From contig NZ_CP170197.1 in assembly GCF_047300855.1 (NCBI RefSeq), positions 930,001 to 994,000 of the forward strand: 64,000 nucleotides of DNA, written 5' to 3'. The DNA is from Sulfuriferula sp047300855 (GTDB lineage: Bacteria; Pseudomonadota; Gammaproteobacteria; Burkholderiales; Sulfuriferulaceae). How positions within the stretch are numbered: the stretch's first letter is position 1; each line of letters begins with the position of its first letter. Positions 8,882 through 18,096 of the stretch are shown here, in pieces. Made by a program: the position numbers and the translations under genes. The notes beneath the pieces were generated by a model that did not search any database, was not told the origin of the DNA, and saw only the letters and a program-made list of their open reading frames with translations.

Positions 8882-11191
8882 ATGCAAATCAAACTTGTGG
8901 CTGCACTCCTTACAAGTCTGTGGGCGGTATCCGCCCACGCAATGGATAATTTTGTAGTGAAGGATATCCGCGTTGAAGGAATCCAGCGCACCGAGGCGGG
9001 TACGGTATTCAGTTATTTGCCGGTGAAAGTCGGCGATACGATGGATGACGAAAAGGCTTCGGCCGCGATCAAGGCGCTATTTGCCACCGGTTTTTTCAAG
9101 GATGTGCGGCTGGAACAGCAGGGCAATGTATTGATTGTGGTGGTGGAGGAACGTCCGGCCATTTCCAAAGTTGAGCTGATCGGCAACAAGGAATTTTCCA
9201 AGGAGCAGCTCACTACCGGCCTGAAGCAGGCGGGCCTGACGGAAGGTCGCATTTTCGATAAATCGATACTGGATCGTGCCGTACAGGAAATTAAACGGCT
9301 GTATTTCAGCAAAGGCAAATACGCGGTACAAATCGAGACGACGGTCACACCGCAGGAGCGCAACCGGGTATCGATCACTTTCAATATCCAGGATGGCGAG
9401 GCCGCCAAAATCAGGCAGATCAATATTGTTGGCAACCATGCGTTCAAGGAAAAACAGCTGCTGGATGAGCTGAGCGAGAAAACTCCCGGATGGTTTAGCT
9501 GGTATACCAAGAACGATCAATACTCCAAGCAGAAACTGGCAGCCGACCTGGAAAAGCTCAAGTCGTTTTACCTGAATCGCGGCTACCTGGAATTCAATGT
9601 GGATTCCACCCAGGTGTCGATCACCCCGGACAAGAAAGACATTTACATCACCATCAATATCACCGAGGGTGCAAAATACACCGTATCCAGCGTCAAGCTG
9701 ACGGGAGAGACCGTCGTTCCCCCGGCAGAACTGGAAAAGCTGATTACAGTGAAACCAGGCGAAGTATTTTCGCGCGAAAAACTTACCGAAACTGCTAAAA
9801 AAATTGGCGATCGGCTGGGGAATGACGGGTATGCATTTGCCAACGTCAATGCAGTGCCAGACGTGGACAAGGAGAAACATCAGGTCGCATTCACTTTCTA
9901 CGTGGACAGCGGCCGGCGCGTGTACATCAATCGCATCAATGTCACCGGCAATACCCGTACCAAGGACGAAGTGGTGCGGCGCGAATTCCGCCAGATGGAA
10001 GGCGCCTGGTATGCAGCCGATAAAATCAAGCGCTCGCGCGAACGGGTGGAACGGCTTGGCTATTTCAACGATGTCAACCTCACCACACCTGCGGTGGCGG
10101 GCACCACCGATCAAGTCGATATTGACCTGGGTGTGACGGAAAAAGCGACCGGCAGCATCATGGTCGGGGCGGGTTTCTCGTCCTCGGAAGGCCTGATCCT
10201 GTCGGGCTCGATCGCGCAAAATAACCTGTTCGGTACTGGTAACCAATTGTCCCTGCAGGTCAACAGCGGCAAGATCAACAAGGTCTATTCGGTTTCCTAT
10301 ACCAATCCCTACTTCACTCCGGATGGCTTAAGTCTGGGTTACGACCTGTACCGGCGTGACATCAACACCACCTCGCTCAGCAGCGTAGCCACGTATCAGA
10401 ATTCCACCAAGGGGGTAGGGGTGCGACTGGGCATTCCGCTGAACGAAAAAGACAGTATCAACCTGGGGTTGGCCTACGAGCGCTTCGACCTGACGGTGGA
10501 TACCAACAGCCCCAAGCAGTATCAGGATTTCGTCAAGCAGTTTGGCAGCAGCAACGATACAGTGCGCGCTGATCTGGGATGGGCGCGCGACAGTCGCGAC
10601 AGTCTGACTTACCCGACCGAAGGTATGTTGCAGCGCGTCTACGGCGAGGTGGGCATACCGCCGGGCAGTCTCGAGTATTACAAGCTGTCCTATCAACAGC
10701 AATGGTTCAAGCCATTGAGCAAGAATTTTACCCTGATGCTGAATGGCGAAATCGGCTTTGGCAATGGCTATTCAGGCAAGCCGCTGCCGTTCTTCAAGAA
10801 TTTCTATGCGGGTGGCGTGAGTTCGGTGCGTGGTTACGATACTTCCACATTGGGGCCTAAGCTGAACGACCCGATTAACGGTGTGGTCGCAGCAGGTGGC
10901 AATAAGCGCGTGGTGGGTAATGCCGAGTTGTTTTTCCCCATGCCCGGCCTGAAGGATGACAAATCGGTGCGCATGAGCACGTTTGTGGATGCAGGCTCGA
11001 CGTGGGGGCCGGATGATTATCTGGGGCGTTATTCCAGTTTCAGTTTCAAGGATATGCGTTATTCCACCGGTATTGCATTGAGCTGGATTTCTCCGGTCGG
11101 GCCACTGAAGTTCAGTCTGGCAAAGCCACTCAATCCCAAGCCGGATGACAGGACGCAGGTGTTCCAGTTTACCTTGGGCACGGTGTTTTAA
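8882..11191 (+). CDS. bamA: Outer membrane protein assembly factor BamA
   Basis: Core of the BAM complex, which folds beta-barrel proteins into the outer membrane. The 769-residue precursor begins with a signal peptide ending near VSAHA (about residue 20). Five POTRA repeats cover roughly residues 25-425, and a 16-strand barrel ends in the aromatic FQFTLGTVF. VRGYDTSTLGP in the barrel is the conserved L6 (V/I)RG(F/Y) motif. skp, encoding the chaperone that delivers its clients, follows directly. Confidence 0.96.
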   Translation: MQIKLVAALLTSLWAVSAHAMDNFVVKDIRVEGIQRTEAGTVFSYLPVKVGDTMDDEKASAAIKALFATGFFKDVRLEQQGNVLIVVVEERPAISKVELIGNKEFSKEQLTTGLKQAGLTEGRIFDKSILDRAVQEIKRLYFSKGKYAVQIETTVTPQERNRVSITFNIQDGEAAKIRQINIVGNHAFKEKQLLDELSEKTPGWFSWYTKNDQYSKQKLAADLEKLKSFYLNRGYLEFNVDSTQVSITPDKKDIYITINITEGAKYTVSSVKLTGETVVPPAELEKLITVKPGEVFSREKLTETAKKIGDRLGNDGYAFANVNAVPDVDKEKHQVAFTFYVDSGRRVYINRINVTGNTRTKDEVVRREFRQMEGAWYAADKIKRSRERVERLGYFNDVNLTTPAVAGTTDQVDIDLGVTEKATGSIMVGAGFSSSEGLILSGSIAQNNLFGTGNQLSLQVNSGKINKVYSVSYTNPYFTPDGLSLGYDLYRRDINTTSLSSVATYQNSTKGVGVRLGIPLNEKDSINLGLAYERFDLTVDTNSPKQYQDFVKQFGSSNDTVRADLGWARDSRDSLTYPTEGMLQRVYGEVGIPPGSLEYYKLSYQQQWFKPLSKNFTLMLNGEIGFGNGYSGKPLPFFKNFYAGGVSSVRGYDTSTLGPKLNDPINGVVAAGGNKRVVGNAELFFPMPGLKDDKSVRMSTFVDAGSTWGPDDYLGRYSSFSFKDMRYSTGIALSWISPVGPLKFSLAKPLNPKPDDRTQVFQFTLGTVF

Positions 11192-11201
11192 GGAGCGAGC
11201 A

Positions 11202-11699
11202 GTGAATAAGGTTTTGGCAGCAATTATATTGAGCGCAGGGTTGATGACTGCCGGGGTAGCGTCAGCCGATATCAAAATCGGATTTGTGAATACCGAGCGC
11301 GTGTTCCGCGAAGCGCCGATTGCCCTGCAGGCGCAAAAAAAACTGGAAAAGGAATTTGCCCCGCGCGAAGCCGAATTGCAAAAAATGGCCAAGCAGGCAC
11401 GCGACCTGCAGGCTCAGCTGGAAAAGGATGGAGCAATCCAATCCGACACGGATCGCCGCAACAAGGAACGTGATCTGGCCAACCTGAACCGCGATTACCA
11501 GCGTACCCTGCGCGAATTTCGCGAAGATCTCAATGTACGTCGCAATGAAGAGCTGTCCAAGGTGCAGGACCGCGCCCGTAAAGCCATTCATGCCTACGGT
11601 GAGGCTGAGAAGTATGATGTCATACTCGAAGAAGCTGTCTATTTCAGCCCGAAAATCGACATCACTGACAAAATTATTCGCGCTCTGAGCGACAAGTAA
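11202..11699 (+). CDS. skp: Periplasmic chaperone Skp/OmpH
   Basis: Binds unfolded outer membrane proteins in the periplasm. The 165-residue precursor has a signal peptide (MNKVLAAIILSAGLMTAGVASA) and a mature start DIKIGFVNTERVFREAP typical of the family. A long charged region predicted as coiled coil (about residues 45-115) forms the tentacles. The start is GTG at 11202 with AGGAGCGAGC just before it, ten bases after bamA. Confidence 0.93.
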   Translation: MNKVLAAIILSAGLMTAGVASADIKIGFVNTERVFREAPIALQAQKKLEKEFAPREAELQKMAKQARDLQAQLEKDGAIQSDTDRRNKERDLANLNRDYQRTLREFREDLNVRRNEELSKVQDRARKAIHAYGEAEKYDVILEEAVYFSPKIDITDKIIRALSDK

Positions 11700-11715
11700 T
11701 CCTGAAGGGCGCCCT

Positions 11716-12762
11716 ATGCCGGACGTGTCTTACACATTGGCAGAAATTGTCAGGCGCCTTGGCGGCGAAGTGCTTGGAGATGCGCAAACCCGCGTTAGCC
11801 AGGTTGCCACGTTGCGCAGTGCCCGGCCCGACCAGATCAGCTTTCTCTCCAATCTGAAATACCGCAGCCAGCTGGCTGAATCGGCAGCGGGTGCGTTCAT
11901 ACTGGGGCGCGATGCGGCCGAGGCCAGTAACAGGCCACGCATTATTGCCGACAACCCATACACGTATTTCGCCCGGGTTTCCGCGCTGTTCAATCCACCA
12001 CCTGAAGCCGTGCCGGGGGTACACCCATCGGCGGTGGTTCACCCCACCGCGCATATCGCAGATGACGCCTGTATTGGCGCCAATGCGGTGGTGGAGCAGG
12101 GGACGAAAATCGGCGCCGGCAGCATTATCGGCGCTGGCAGCGTGGTCGGCGCAGATTGTGTTATCGGTAAGGGCTGTTTGCTGTACGCCAATGTCAGCGT
12201 GTATCACGGATGCCTGATAGGGGATCGCGTTATTTTGCATTCCGGCTGCGTAATCGGCTCCGATGGTTTCGGCCTGGCACCCGATGGCGGTCGCTGGTTG
12301 AAAATACCGCAGATCGGCCGGGTGATCATTGGCAATGATGTGGAGATCGGTGCCAATACCACGGTGGATCGGGGCGCGCTCGACGATACGGTGATCGAGG
12401 AGGGCGTCAAACTCGACAATCAGATTCAGGTCGCGCATAACGTGCGCATTGGTGCGCACACCGCGATAGCTGCCTGTACCGGAATTGCCGGCAGTGCCAA
12501 AATCGGTGCGCACTGCACCATCGGCGGAGCGGCAATGATTTTTGGGCATATCGAGATCGCCGATGGAGTGAACATTTCCACCAATACCCTGATTACCAAA
12601 TCACTGACCCAACCTGGCACCTATACTTCTGCGCTGCCCTTTTCGGAACATGGCGAATGGCTGAAAAATGCAGTGCAGATGCGTCACCTCGACAGCATGG
12701 CCAAACGTATCCGCGAGCTGGAAAAAAAGCTGGGCGAACTGGAGAAAAACCGACATGAGTAG
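11716..12762 (+). CDS. lpxD: UDP-3-O-acylglucosamine N-acyltransferase
   Basis: Third step of lipid A synthesis: adds a hydroxyacyl chain from ACP to the 2-amino group of UDP-3-O-acyl-glucosamine. The 348-residue protein has the N-terminal uridine-binding domain (about 1-100), then a left-handed beta-helix of hexapeptide repeats (about 110-310) and a C-terminal helix that looks coiled-coil (RIRELEKKLGELEK). The fabZ start lies within its last codons. Confidence 0.96.
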   Translation: MPDVSYTLAEIVRRLGGEVLGDAQTRVSQVATLRSARPDQISFLSNLKYRSQLAESAAGAFILGRDAAEASNRPRIIADNPYTYFARVSALFNPPPEAVPGVHPSAVVHPTAHIADDACIGANAVVEQGTKIGAGSIIGAGSVVGADCVIGKGCLLYANVSVYHGCLIGDRVILHSGCVIGSDGFGLAPDGGRWLKIPQIGRVIIGNDVEIGANTTVDRGALDDTVIEEGVKLDNQIQVAHNVRIGAHTAIAACTGIAGSAKIGAHCTIGGAAMIFGHIEIADGVNISTNTLITKSLTQPGTYTSALPFSEHGEWLKNAVQMRHLDSMAKRIRELEKKLGELEKNRHE

Positions 12763-13192
12763 CATGGACATCAACGAAATCATGGCATATTTGCCTCACC
12801 GTTTCCCGTTTCTGTTGGTGGACCGGGTGATTTCTCTGGAGCCCGGGAAAAGCATCGTGGCGCTCAAAAACGTGAGCATGAACGAGCCATTTTTCCCGGG
12901 ACATTTCCCCAAACATCCAGTCATGCCTGGCGTGCTGATTCTCGAGGCACTGGCCCAGGCGGCAGCGCTGCTGTCATTCAAGACGGTTGCAGATGCGCCC
13001 GATGGTGACGCGGTGGTGTATTTTGCCGGTATCGACGCCGCGCGTTTCAAAAAGCCGGTGATGCCTGGCGACCAGCTCATGCTGCATGCGGAAATCCTGC
13101 GCAATCTCAAGGGCATCTGGAAATATGCGACCTACGCCGAAGTGGACGGCCAGCGCGTGGCGGAAGCCGAGATGATGGCGACGTTACGCTGA
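12755..13192 (+). CDS. fabZ: 3-hydroxyacyl-ACP dehydratase FabZ
   Basis: Hot-dog-fold dehydratase of fatty acid elongation. It competes with LpxA and LpxD for hydroxyacyl-ACP, which explains its place in the lpx cluster. The 145-residue chain carries the catalytic His in GHFPKHPVMPGV (near residue 50) and the Glu in LILEALAQ (near residue 64). I chose the ATG at 12755, which overlaps the lpxD end; an in-frame ATG nine bases later is an equally plausible start. Confidence 0.95.
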   Translation: MSSMDINEIMAYLPHRFPFLLVDRVISLEPGKSIVALKNVSMNEPFFPGHFPKHPVMPGVLILEALAQAAALLSFKTVADAPDGDAVVYFAGIDAARFKKPVMPGDQLMLHAEILRNLKGIWKYATYAEVDGQRVAEAEMMATLR

Positions 13193-13197
13193 AACAG

Positions 13198-13968
13198 ATG
13201 ATTCACCCCAGCGCAATCATTCATCCCGGCGCGCAGCTTGGCGCCCATGTCAGTATCGGCCCCTACGCCGTGATCGGCGAGCACGTGGTCATCGGCGACG
13301 GCACCACGGTGGGCGCGCATACGGTCATTAACGGGCATACCCTTATCGGCCGCGATAATCATATTTTCCAGTTCAACTCCCTGGGAGAAATTCCGCAGGA
13401 CAAGAAATATGCGGGAGAACCGACCCGGCTGGAAATCGGTGACCGCAATACCATACGCGAATTCTGCACTTTCAATCTGGGCACTGCGCAGGACACCGGC
13501 GTGACGCGTGTCGGCAACGACAACTGGATCATGGCCTATGTCCATCTCGCTCACGACTGCCAGGTGGGCAACCATACGATTTTTGCCAATAACGCTTCCC
13601 TGGCGGGACATGTGACGGTGGGAGATCATGCCATCCTGGGCGGTTTTACCGGCGTGCACCAATTCTGCAAAATTGGCGCCCACGTCATGACGGGAATTTC
13701 CAGCGTGGTATTCAAGGATATTCCCCCTTACATCATGGCCGCGGGACAGCCTGCCGCACCGTACGGCATCAATGTCGAGGGCCTGCGGCGGCGCGGCTTT
13801 TCGCCCGAGTCGCTGGCCGGGCTCAAGCGTGCCTACAAAACCTTGTATCGCGAGGGGCTGACTTTCAGCGAGGCACAACAGCGTCTTGCCGAACAGGCGC
13901 AAGAAGTAGCGGAAGTCCAGTTGCTGGTGGATTTTCTCGGCCAGGCCGATCGCGGCATTATTCGCTGA
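13198..13968 (+). CDS. lpxA: UDP-N-acetylglucosamine acyltransferase
   Basis: First step of lipid A synthesis, a trimeric acyltransferase. The 256-residue chain is a hexapeptide-repeat beta-helix (about 1-190) followed by a helical C-terminal domain. Family segments include HLAHDCQVGNHTIFANNAS, with the catalytic His region, and GVHQFCKIGAHVMTG. It starts six bases after fabZ and ends one base before lpxB. Confidence 0.96.
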   Translation: MIHPSAIIHPGAQLGAHVSIGPYAVIGEHVVIGDGTTVGAHTVINGHTLIGRDNHIFQFNSLGEIPQDKKYAGEPTRLEIGDRNTIREFCTFNLGTAQDTGVTRVGNDNWIMAYVHLAHDCQVGNHTIFANNASLAGHVTVGDHAILGGFTGVHQFCKIGAHVMTGISSVVFKDIPPYIMAAGQPAAPYGINVEGLRRRGFSPESLAGLKRAYKTLYREGLTFSEAQQRLAEQAQEVAEVQLLVDFLGQADRGIIR

Positions 13969-13969
13969 C

Positions 13970-15127
13970 ATGGCGGCAGCAGCACGACCGCCCCGGATTG
14001 GTATCGTCGCGGGTGAAGCCTCGGGTGATCTGCTCGGCAGCCACCTGATCACCGCCCTGAAGGCGCATCGCCCGGATATCGAATTTGTCGGTATCGCCGG
14101 ACCAAAAATGATTGCGGCAGGGGCGCGCAGCCTGTTCCCGATGGAAAAGCTGTCGGTGAATGGCTACGTTGAGGTACTGCGCCACCTGCCGGAAATCCTC
14201 GGCATCCGGCGCAAACTCAGGCGCGCTTTGCTGGAAGATCCACCCGACTTGTTCATCGGCATCGACGCGCCCGATTTCAACCTCGCTCTCGAGGCCCGCC
14301 TCAAGGCGCGCGGCATTCCCACGCTGCATTATGTGAGTCCGTCAATTTGGGCATGGCGCGGCGAGCGCATCAAGAAAATTGCACGTGCTGTCACCCACAT
14401 GCTGGTGGTGTTCCCGTTTGAAGAAGCGATATATCGCAAGGCAGGTATCCCGGTCAGCTACGTCGGACACCCGCTGGCCGATATGCTGCCCGATAACCCG
14501 GACCGTGACGAAATGCGCGAACGTCTTAAACTCCCGAACCAGCAGCCGATTGTGGCGATGTTGCCGGGCAGCCGCGCCGGCGAATTGGCGCATCATGCGC
14601 AACTGTTTGTGGACACCGCACGCCTGATCCATGCACAGCATCCGGAAGTCTGTTTTTTGGTGCCGCTGCTGAGCCGCGCAACCCGTAATATCTTTGAGAG
14701 CGCCCTGGGCAGTAACGACATCATGCTGCCTGTCCGTATTATGATCGGCCATGCCGATTACGCAATGACGGCGGCGGATGTCGTACTGGTTGCATCCGGC
14801 ACTGCGACGCTGGAAGCGGCGCTGCTCAAACGCCCCATGGTCATTACCTATCGCGTGCCCAAACTGACTGCTTATCTCATGCGCCGTAAGGCCTATCTGC
14901 CCTGGGTCGGGTTGCCCAATATCCTCGCCAATCGCGATGTGGTGCCTGAGCTTGTGCAGGAAAATGCCACCCCTGAAAAACTCGCGGCCGCCGTGCTGGA
15001 CTTGCTGGCTGACCGGGATAAGTGCCATGTCATGGAAACCGAGTTCGCCGCGCAGCACGCAGTCCTCAAATGCAATACCGCCGAGCGCATGGCTGAAGCG
15101 GTGCTGCCCTACCTGGAGCACAGATGA
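13970..15127 (+). CDS. lpxB: Lipid-A-disaccharide synthase
   Basis: A peripheral membrane glycosyltransferase (GT19 type) that joins lipid X and UDP-diacylglucosamine. The 385-residue chain starts with the Gly-rich VAGEASGDLLG (near residues 13-23) and has SPSIWAWRGERIKKI and the nucleotide-sugar site ASGTATLEAALL. Its last four bases overlap the rnhB ATG. Confidence 0.95.
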   Translation: MAAAARPPRIGIVAGEASGDLLGSHLITALKAHRPDIEFVGIAGPKMIAAGARSLFPMEKLSVNGYVEVLRHLPEILGIRRKLRRALLEDPPDLFIGIDAPDFNLALEARLKARGIPTLHYVSPSIWAWRGERIKKIARAVTHMLVVFPFEEAIYRKAGIPVSYVGHPLADMLPDNPDRDEMRERLKLPNQQPIVAMLPGSRAGELAHHAQLFVDTARLIHAQHPEVCFLVPLLSRATRNIFESALGSNDIMLPVRIMIGHADYAMTAADVVLVASGTATLEAALLKRPMVITYRVPKLTAYLMRRKAYLPWVGLPNILANRDVVPELVQENATPEKLAAAVLDLLADRDKCHVMETEFAAQHAVLKCNTAERMAEAVLPYLEHR

Positions 15128-15723
15128 ACAAAACCTTGCTGGTGTGCGGCGTGGATGAAGCCGGACGAGGACCGCTGGCCGGAGCGGTATTTGCCGCTGC
15201 GGTCATTCTTGATCCGGCGCATCCGATCGACGGCCTCGATGATTCAAAAAAACTTTCTGCGCGTCGCCGCGAATCGCTCGAAATTCTAATTCGGGAACAT
15301 GCGCTGGCCTGGGCAGTGGCACAGGCCAGCGCCGCCGAGATTGACCAAATTAATATTTTGCAGGCCACGCTCCTGGCCATGAAACGCGCGGTGGAGGCAT
15401 TGCAGGTGCTGCCTGCAGAGGTGCTGGTGGACGGCCTGCATTGCCCGAAGATACTGATACCCGCGCGTGCCATTGTCAAAGGCGACGCTTCGGAGCCAGC
15501 CATTTCAGCTGCGTCGATTCTCGCTAAAACAGCGCGTGACCGCGACTTGATGCGCTTGCATAAAATTTACCCGGAATACGGTTTTGACCGCCATAAAGGC
15601 TATCCAACCCGTGATCATCTGGCGGCCCTGACGCAACATGGCATCACGATCGAGCATCGTAGAAGTTATGCGCCAGTGCGGCGCTGCATATTGGCCGCAC
15701 AATCCAGACAATTTCCGGAATAG
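15124..15723 (+). CDS. rnhB: Ribonuclease HII
   Basis: Cleaves RNA in RNA-DNA hybrids, including single ribonucleotides in DNA. The 199-residue chain has the active-site GVDEAGRGPLAG with D11 and E12 at the front, and SAASILAKTARDR and GYPTRDHL further on. Length fits the family. It overlaps the lpxB end by four bases and is probably the last gene of the long envelope transcription unit. Confidence 0.95.
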   Translation: MNKTLLVCGVDEAGRGPLAGAVFAAAVILDPAHPIDGLDDSKKLSARRRESLEILIREHALAWAVAQASAAEIDQINILQATLLAMKRAVEALQVLPAEVLVDGLHCPKILIPARAIVKGDASEPAISAASILAKTARDRDLMRLHKIYPEYGFDRHKGYPTRDHLAALTQHGITIEHRRSYAPVRRCILAAQSRQFPE

Positions 15724-15787
15724 CTGACAAGCGCGGCCGCTTGTGTGTAGGCTGTGCGGATTGTTTTTTTAATCAAGGAGAACTGCC

Positions 15788-16237
15788 ATGATATTTGCCA
15801 AATTTTTGCACGTGCTCGGCTTCACCATCTGGGTCGGCGGTATGTTTTTTGCCTATATGGCGCTACGTCCTGTGGCCGCAACGAGGCTCGAGCCGCCGCA
15901 GCGTTTGTCGCTGTGGGAAGGTGTATTCTGCAAATTCTTTCCCTGGGTATGGCTGTGCGTCGCCACCATACTTGCCAGCGGCCTTTACATGATGGCGCAG
16001 CTTGGCAAACCACCCATGTATGTATCCGCCATGTTCGGCCTGGGAATCATCATGATGATGCTATTCGCGCATGTCTTCTTTGCACCGTTCAAACGTCTTA
16101 AGCGCGCAGTCGCCGCGCAGGACTGGCAGGCCGGTGGAGCCGCGCTGGGACAGATACGCATGCTGGTTGGAATTAATTTAAGCCTGGGGCTGGTAACGAT
16201 AGTCGTGGGTACGCTTGGCGCGCTGCTGGTTAGCTAG
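15788..16237 (+). CDS. CopD-like four-helix membrane protein
   Basis: A 149-residue inner membrane protein with about four hydrophobic helices. It starts MIFAKFLHVLGFTIWVGGMF, the His/Trp-containing first helix typical of CopD-family and related haem-binding membrane proteins. A central FFPWVWLCVATILASGLYMM and an ALGQIRMLVGINL helix follow. CopD proteins are linked to copper or haem, but single-domain versions like this have no firm role. AAGGAG precedes the ATG. It ends 12 bases from the oppositely oriented HD-GYP-like gene. Confidence 0.7.
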   Translation: MIFAKFLHVLGFTIWVGGMFFAYMALRPVAATRLEPPQRLSLWEGVFCKFFPWVWLCVATILASGLYMMAQLGKPPMYVSAMFGLGIIMMMLFAHVFFAPFKRLKRAVAAQDWQAGGAALGQIRMLVGINLSLGLVTIVVGTLGALLVS

Positions 16238-16249
16238 GATCAGATTGAT

Positions 16250-17386
16250 TCATAGCCTGGCTTCTTTTCCCCATAAATGCTGCATGCTGAAACGGACGTT
16301 CGCCTGGCTCGGGTACACTGCCTCGCGGATGGCGAAAAGCTCTTTTGCGGTATCACGCTGAATCGGAAAAGCCAGCGGCGCGCCGCGTGGCCCGACCAAT
16401 GCATGTACTACCGGTGCCGATGCCTGCTTGCCCTTGTGGGTGACCACGCCGATCTCGCCATTTTGCAGGCGCACATAGGTACCCGGTGGGTAGGTTCCGA
16501 GTTCATGGATAAAATAAGGCGCCAGGTGTGTGTCTATGGTTTTGCTTTCCTCGACGAACAATCCGCGTAATGCGGCGGGCGGGAGCAAAGCTTGCCGATA
16601 GGTGCGGCCGGTTACGCGCGCGCAATAACGGTCAGCCAGTGAAATGATCTTGGCGTTCTGTGAAATTTCCTGGCCTTTCAGGCCGTGAGGATAGCCGCTG
16701 CCGTCCTCGTTTTCGTGATGTTGCAACACGTAAGTTAACCAGTCTGGATGGTCGATTCCAGCCTGCTTCAGCAACTGCACCCCTTCTTCCGGATGCTTTT
16801 TGATAAACTCGATTTCCTTCTCGGTCAAGGGCCCTTGCTTGTCCTGAAAATGGTCATGCTGGCGTATCATTCCTATGTTCATTGTCAGAGCGGCTGCGAC
16901 AATGATGAGAACCTCGTCCGGACTTTTTTTCATTACCTGAGCAACCAGCAGGGACACCAGGGCCGTATCCATCGAATGGCGTCCGGCATAGCTGCTCACG
17001 CTCTGGTTGAGCAAAATACAGGCAATGGCAATATCGGGATTCAGATTGGTGGCATAGATCACCGTTTTGGCAACTTCGAGAATCTTGGCTTGCGCATCAG
17101 CCTCTGCATGCAAGCCAAACAGCAGTCCCTCAAGCCGTTTGTGCGCCAGGTTGATAAAGCGTAATACGGACGGCAGTTCCCGAACCTGTGCGGCAGCTTG
17201 CGGTGTCTCGGTTGACTTGTGTGGCAGATCAATAAACATCCCACGTGCTACCAGTGATTCAAGCAGATGGTTGTTATCTATGACGTGACCACGGCTGAGC
17301 AGTAAATGCCCGGCCGTGTCGTAAACATCCCACTGCAAAGGTTCGCCCAGAACCATGTCCTGCATACTGATACGCCGTTTATTCAC
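16250..17386 (-). CDS. HD-GYP-like protein with the HD pair replaced
   Basis: The 378-residue soluble protein has a short N-terminal domain of unknown type (about 1-70) and a C-terminal HD-GYP domain (about 95-300). HD-GYP proteins degrade cyclic di-GMP. Retained motifs are HHENEDGSGYP (223-233), KKHPEEG (197-203) and a DRYCARVTGRTYR segment. The usual HDIGK metal site is changed to MNIGM at residues 169-173, so two metal ligands are missing. It may have lost phosphodiesterase activity and act as a binding or scaffold protein. The start is GTG at 17386 after a strong AGGAGG. Confidence 0.85.
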   Translation of the reverse strand: MNKRRISMQDMVLGEPLQWDVYDTAGHLLLSRGHVIDNNHLLESLVARGMFIDLPHKSTETPQAAAQVRELPSVLRFINLAHKRLEGLLFGLHAEADAQAKILEVAKTVIYATNLNPDIAIACILLNQSVSSYAGRHSMDTALVSLLVAQVMKKSPDEVLIIVAAALTMNIGMIRQHDHFQDKQGPLTEKEIEFIKKHPEEGVQLLKQAGIDHPDWLTYVLQHHENEDGSGYPHGLKGQEISQNAKIISLADRYCARVTGRTYRQALLPPAALRGLFVEESKTIDTHLAPYFIHELGTYPPGTYVRLQNGEIGVVTHKGKQASAPVVHALVGPRGAPLAFPIQRDTAKELFAIREAVYPSQANVRFSMQHLWGKEARL

Positions 17387-17649
17387 GGTGACCTCCTGTT
17401 GCTTTGCGGTGGCGTGTTTTAAGCATGATCCTCATTTGAATGTTGGGACACGCTGTTATGGTAGCAAAATTACAGCCGTTTGCTCTCCTGGCAGATAAGG
17501 AAACGCGCGGGGCAGGGGAAGGCTTCCCCAGACGCGGCATAGCCAGGTTGATGTGGCAGTACGATTGGCCATCCCCCAGCGCGGCAAGATTCCGGTTGAA
17601 CATGGGAAACGCGCCTGGACAAGACCGGGCTTGTGGCAAATCCGGTTCG

Positions 17650-18042
17650 TCAGTAGCCTGTTTGTGAACTGCGCGGCAGTTCGCCGACTTCACCGAAAAA
17701 GCTCCACAGCAGATGGGCGACGACCTCTGGAGCGATCACGGTATGGCGATTGTTGGTTTCCTGAAGACGGGCACGCAGATCCTTGCGCAATTGGGCATTA
17801 CCGGTCAGATCGAAAATGATATCGACCTTCTCGCCCAGATCGATGACTTCCAGCGCATCGCGAAAAACCGGAATTTTGCTGTGCACGAAACCCATGGCTA
17901 CCGGAGATTCCAGATCTCTCGAGGCAACTGCGACAATTTCCACATTGGCGTGTTCTTCCTGAATCTTTTCCAGGAAATTTTCTGCGAAAATTTCTCCGAC
18001 GCTGCCTAAACCGAGTAATGCGACTCTGACTTTATTGCTCAT
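17650..18042 (-). CDS. Stand-alone Rossmann-fold NAD-binding domain protein
   Basis: A 130-residue protein starting MSNKVRVALLGLGSVGEIF, with the dinucleotide-binding GLGSVG at residues 11-16, then a VEIVAVASRDLESP strand and VDIIFDLTGNAQLRKDL. The C-terminal VIAPEVVAHLLWSFF lacks any catalytic domain of homoserine dehydrogenase or Gfo/Idh enzymes. From memory, similar Rossmann units with a terminal LLW segment occur fused to sensor kinases in other proteobacteria, so a ligand-sensing role is possible. The ribosome binding site AAGGAGAT supports the ATG at 18042. It lies 54 bases downstream of the SenB-type gene on the same strand and may be co-transcribed. Confidence 0.7.
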   Translation of the reverse strand: MSNKVRVALLGLGSVGEIFAENFLEKIQEEHANVEIVAVASRDLESPVAMGFVHSKIPVFRDALEVIDLGEKVDIIFDLTGNAQLRKDLRARLQETNNRHTVIAPEVVAHLLWSFFGEVGELPRSSQTGY

Positions 18043-18096
18043 GGGGTAGATCTCCTTGGTGTTATGAATTTATCGCCTGACGATACCGTAATGACA

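Noticed and set aside
17379..17693. A 104-residue minus-strand frame between the HD-GYP-like gene and the Rossmann gene
   Set aside because: Composition looks random, it overlaps both neighbours, and no ribosome binding site is seen.
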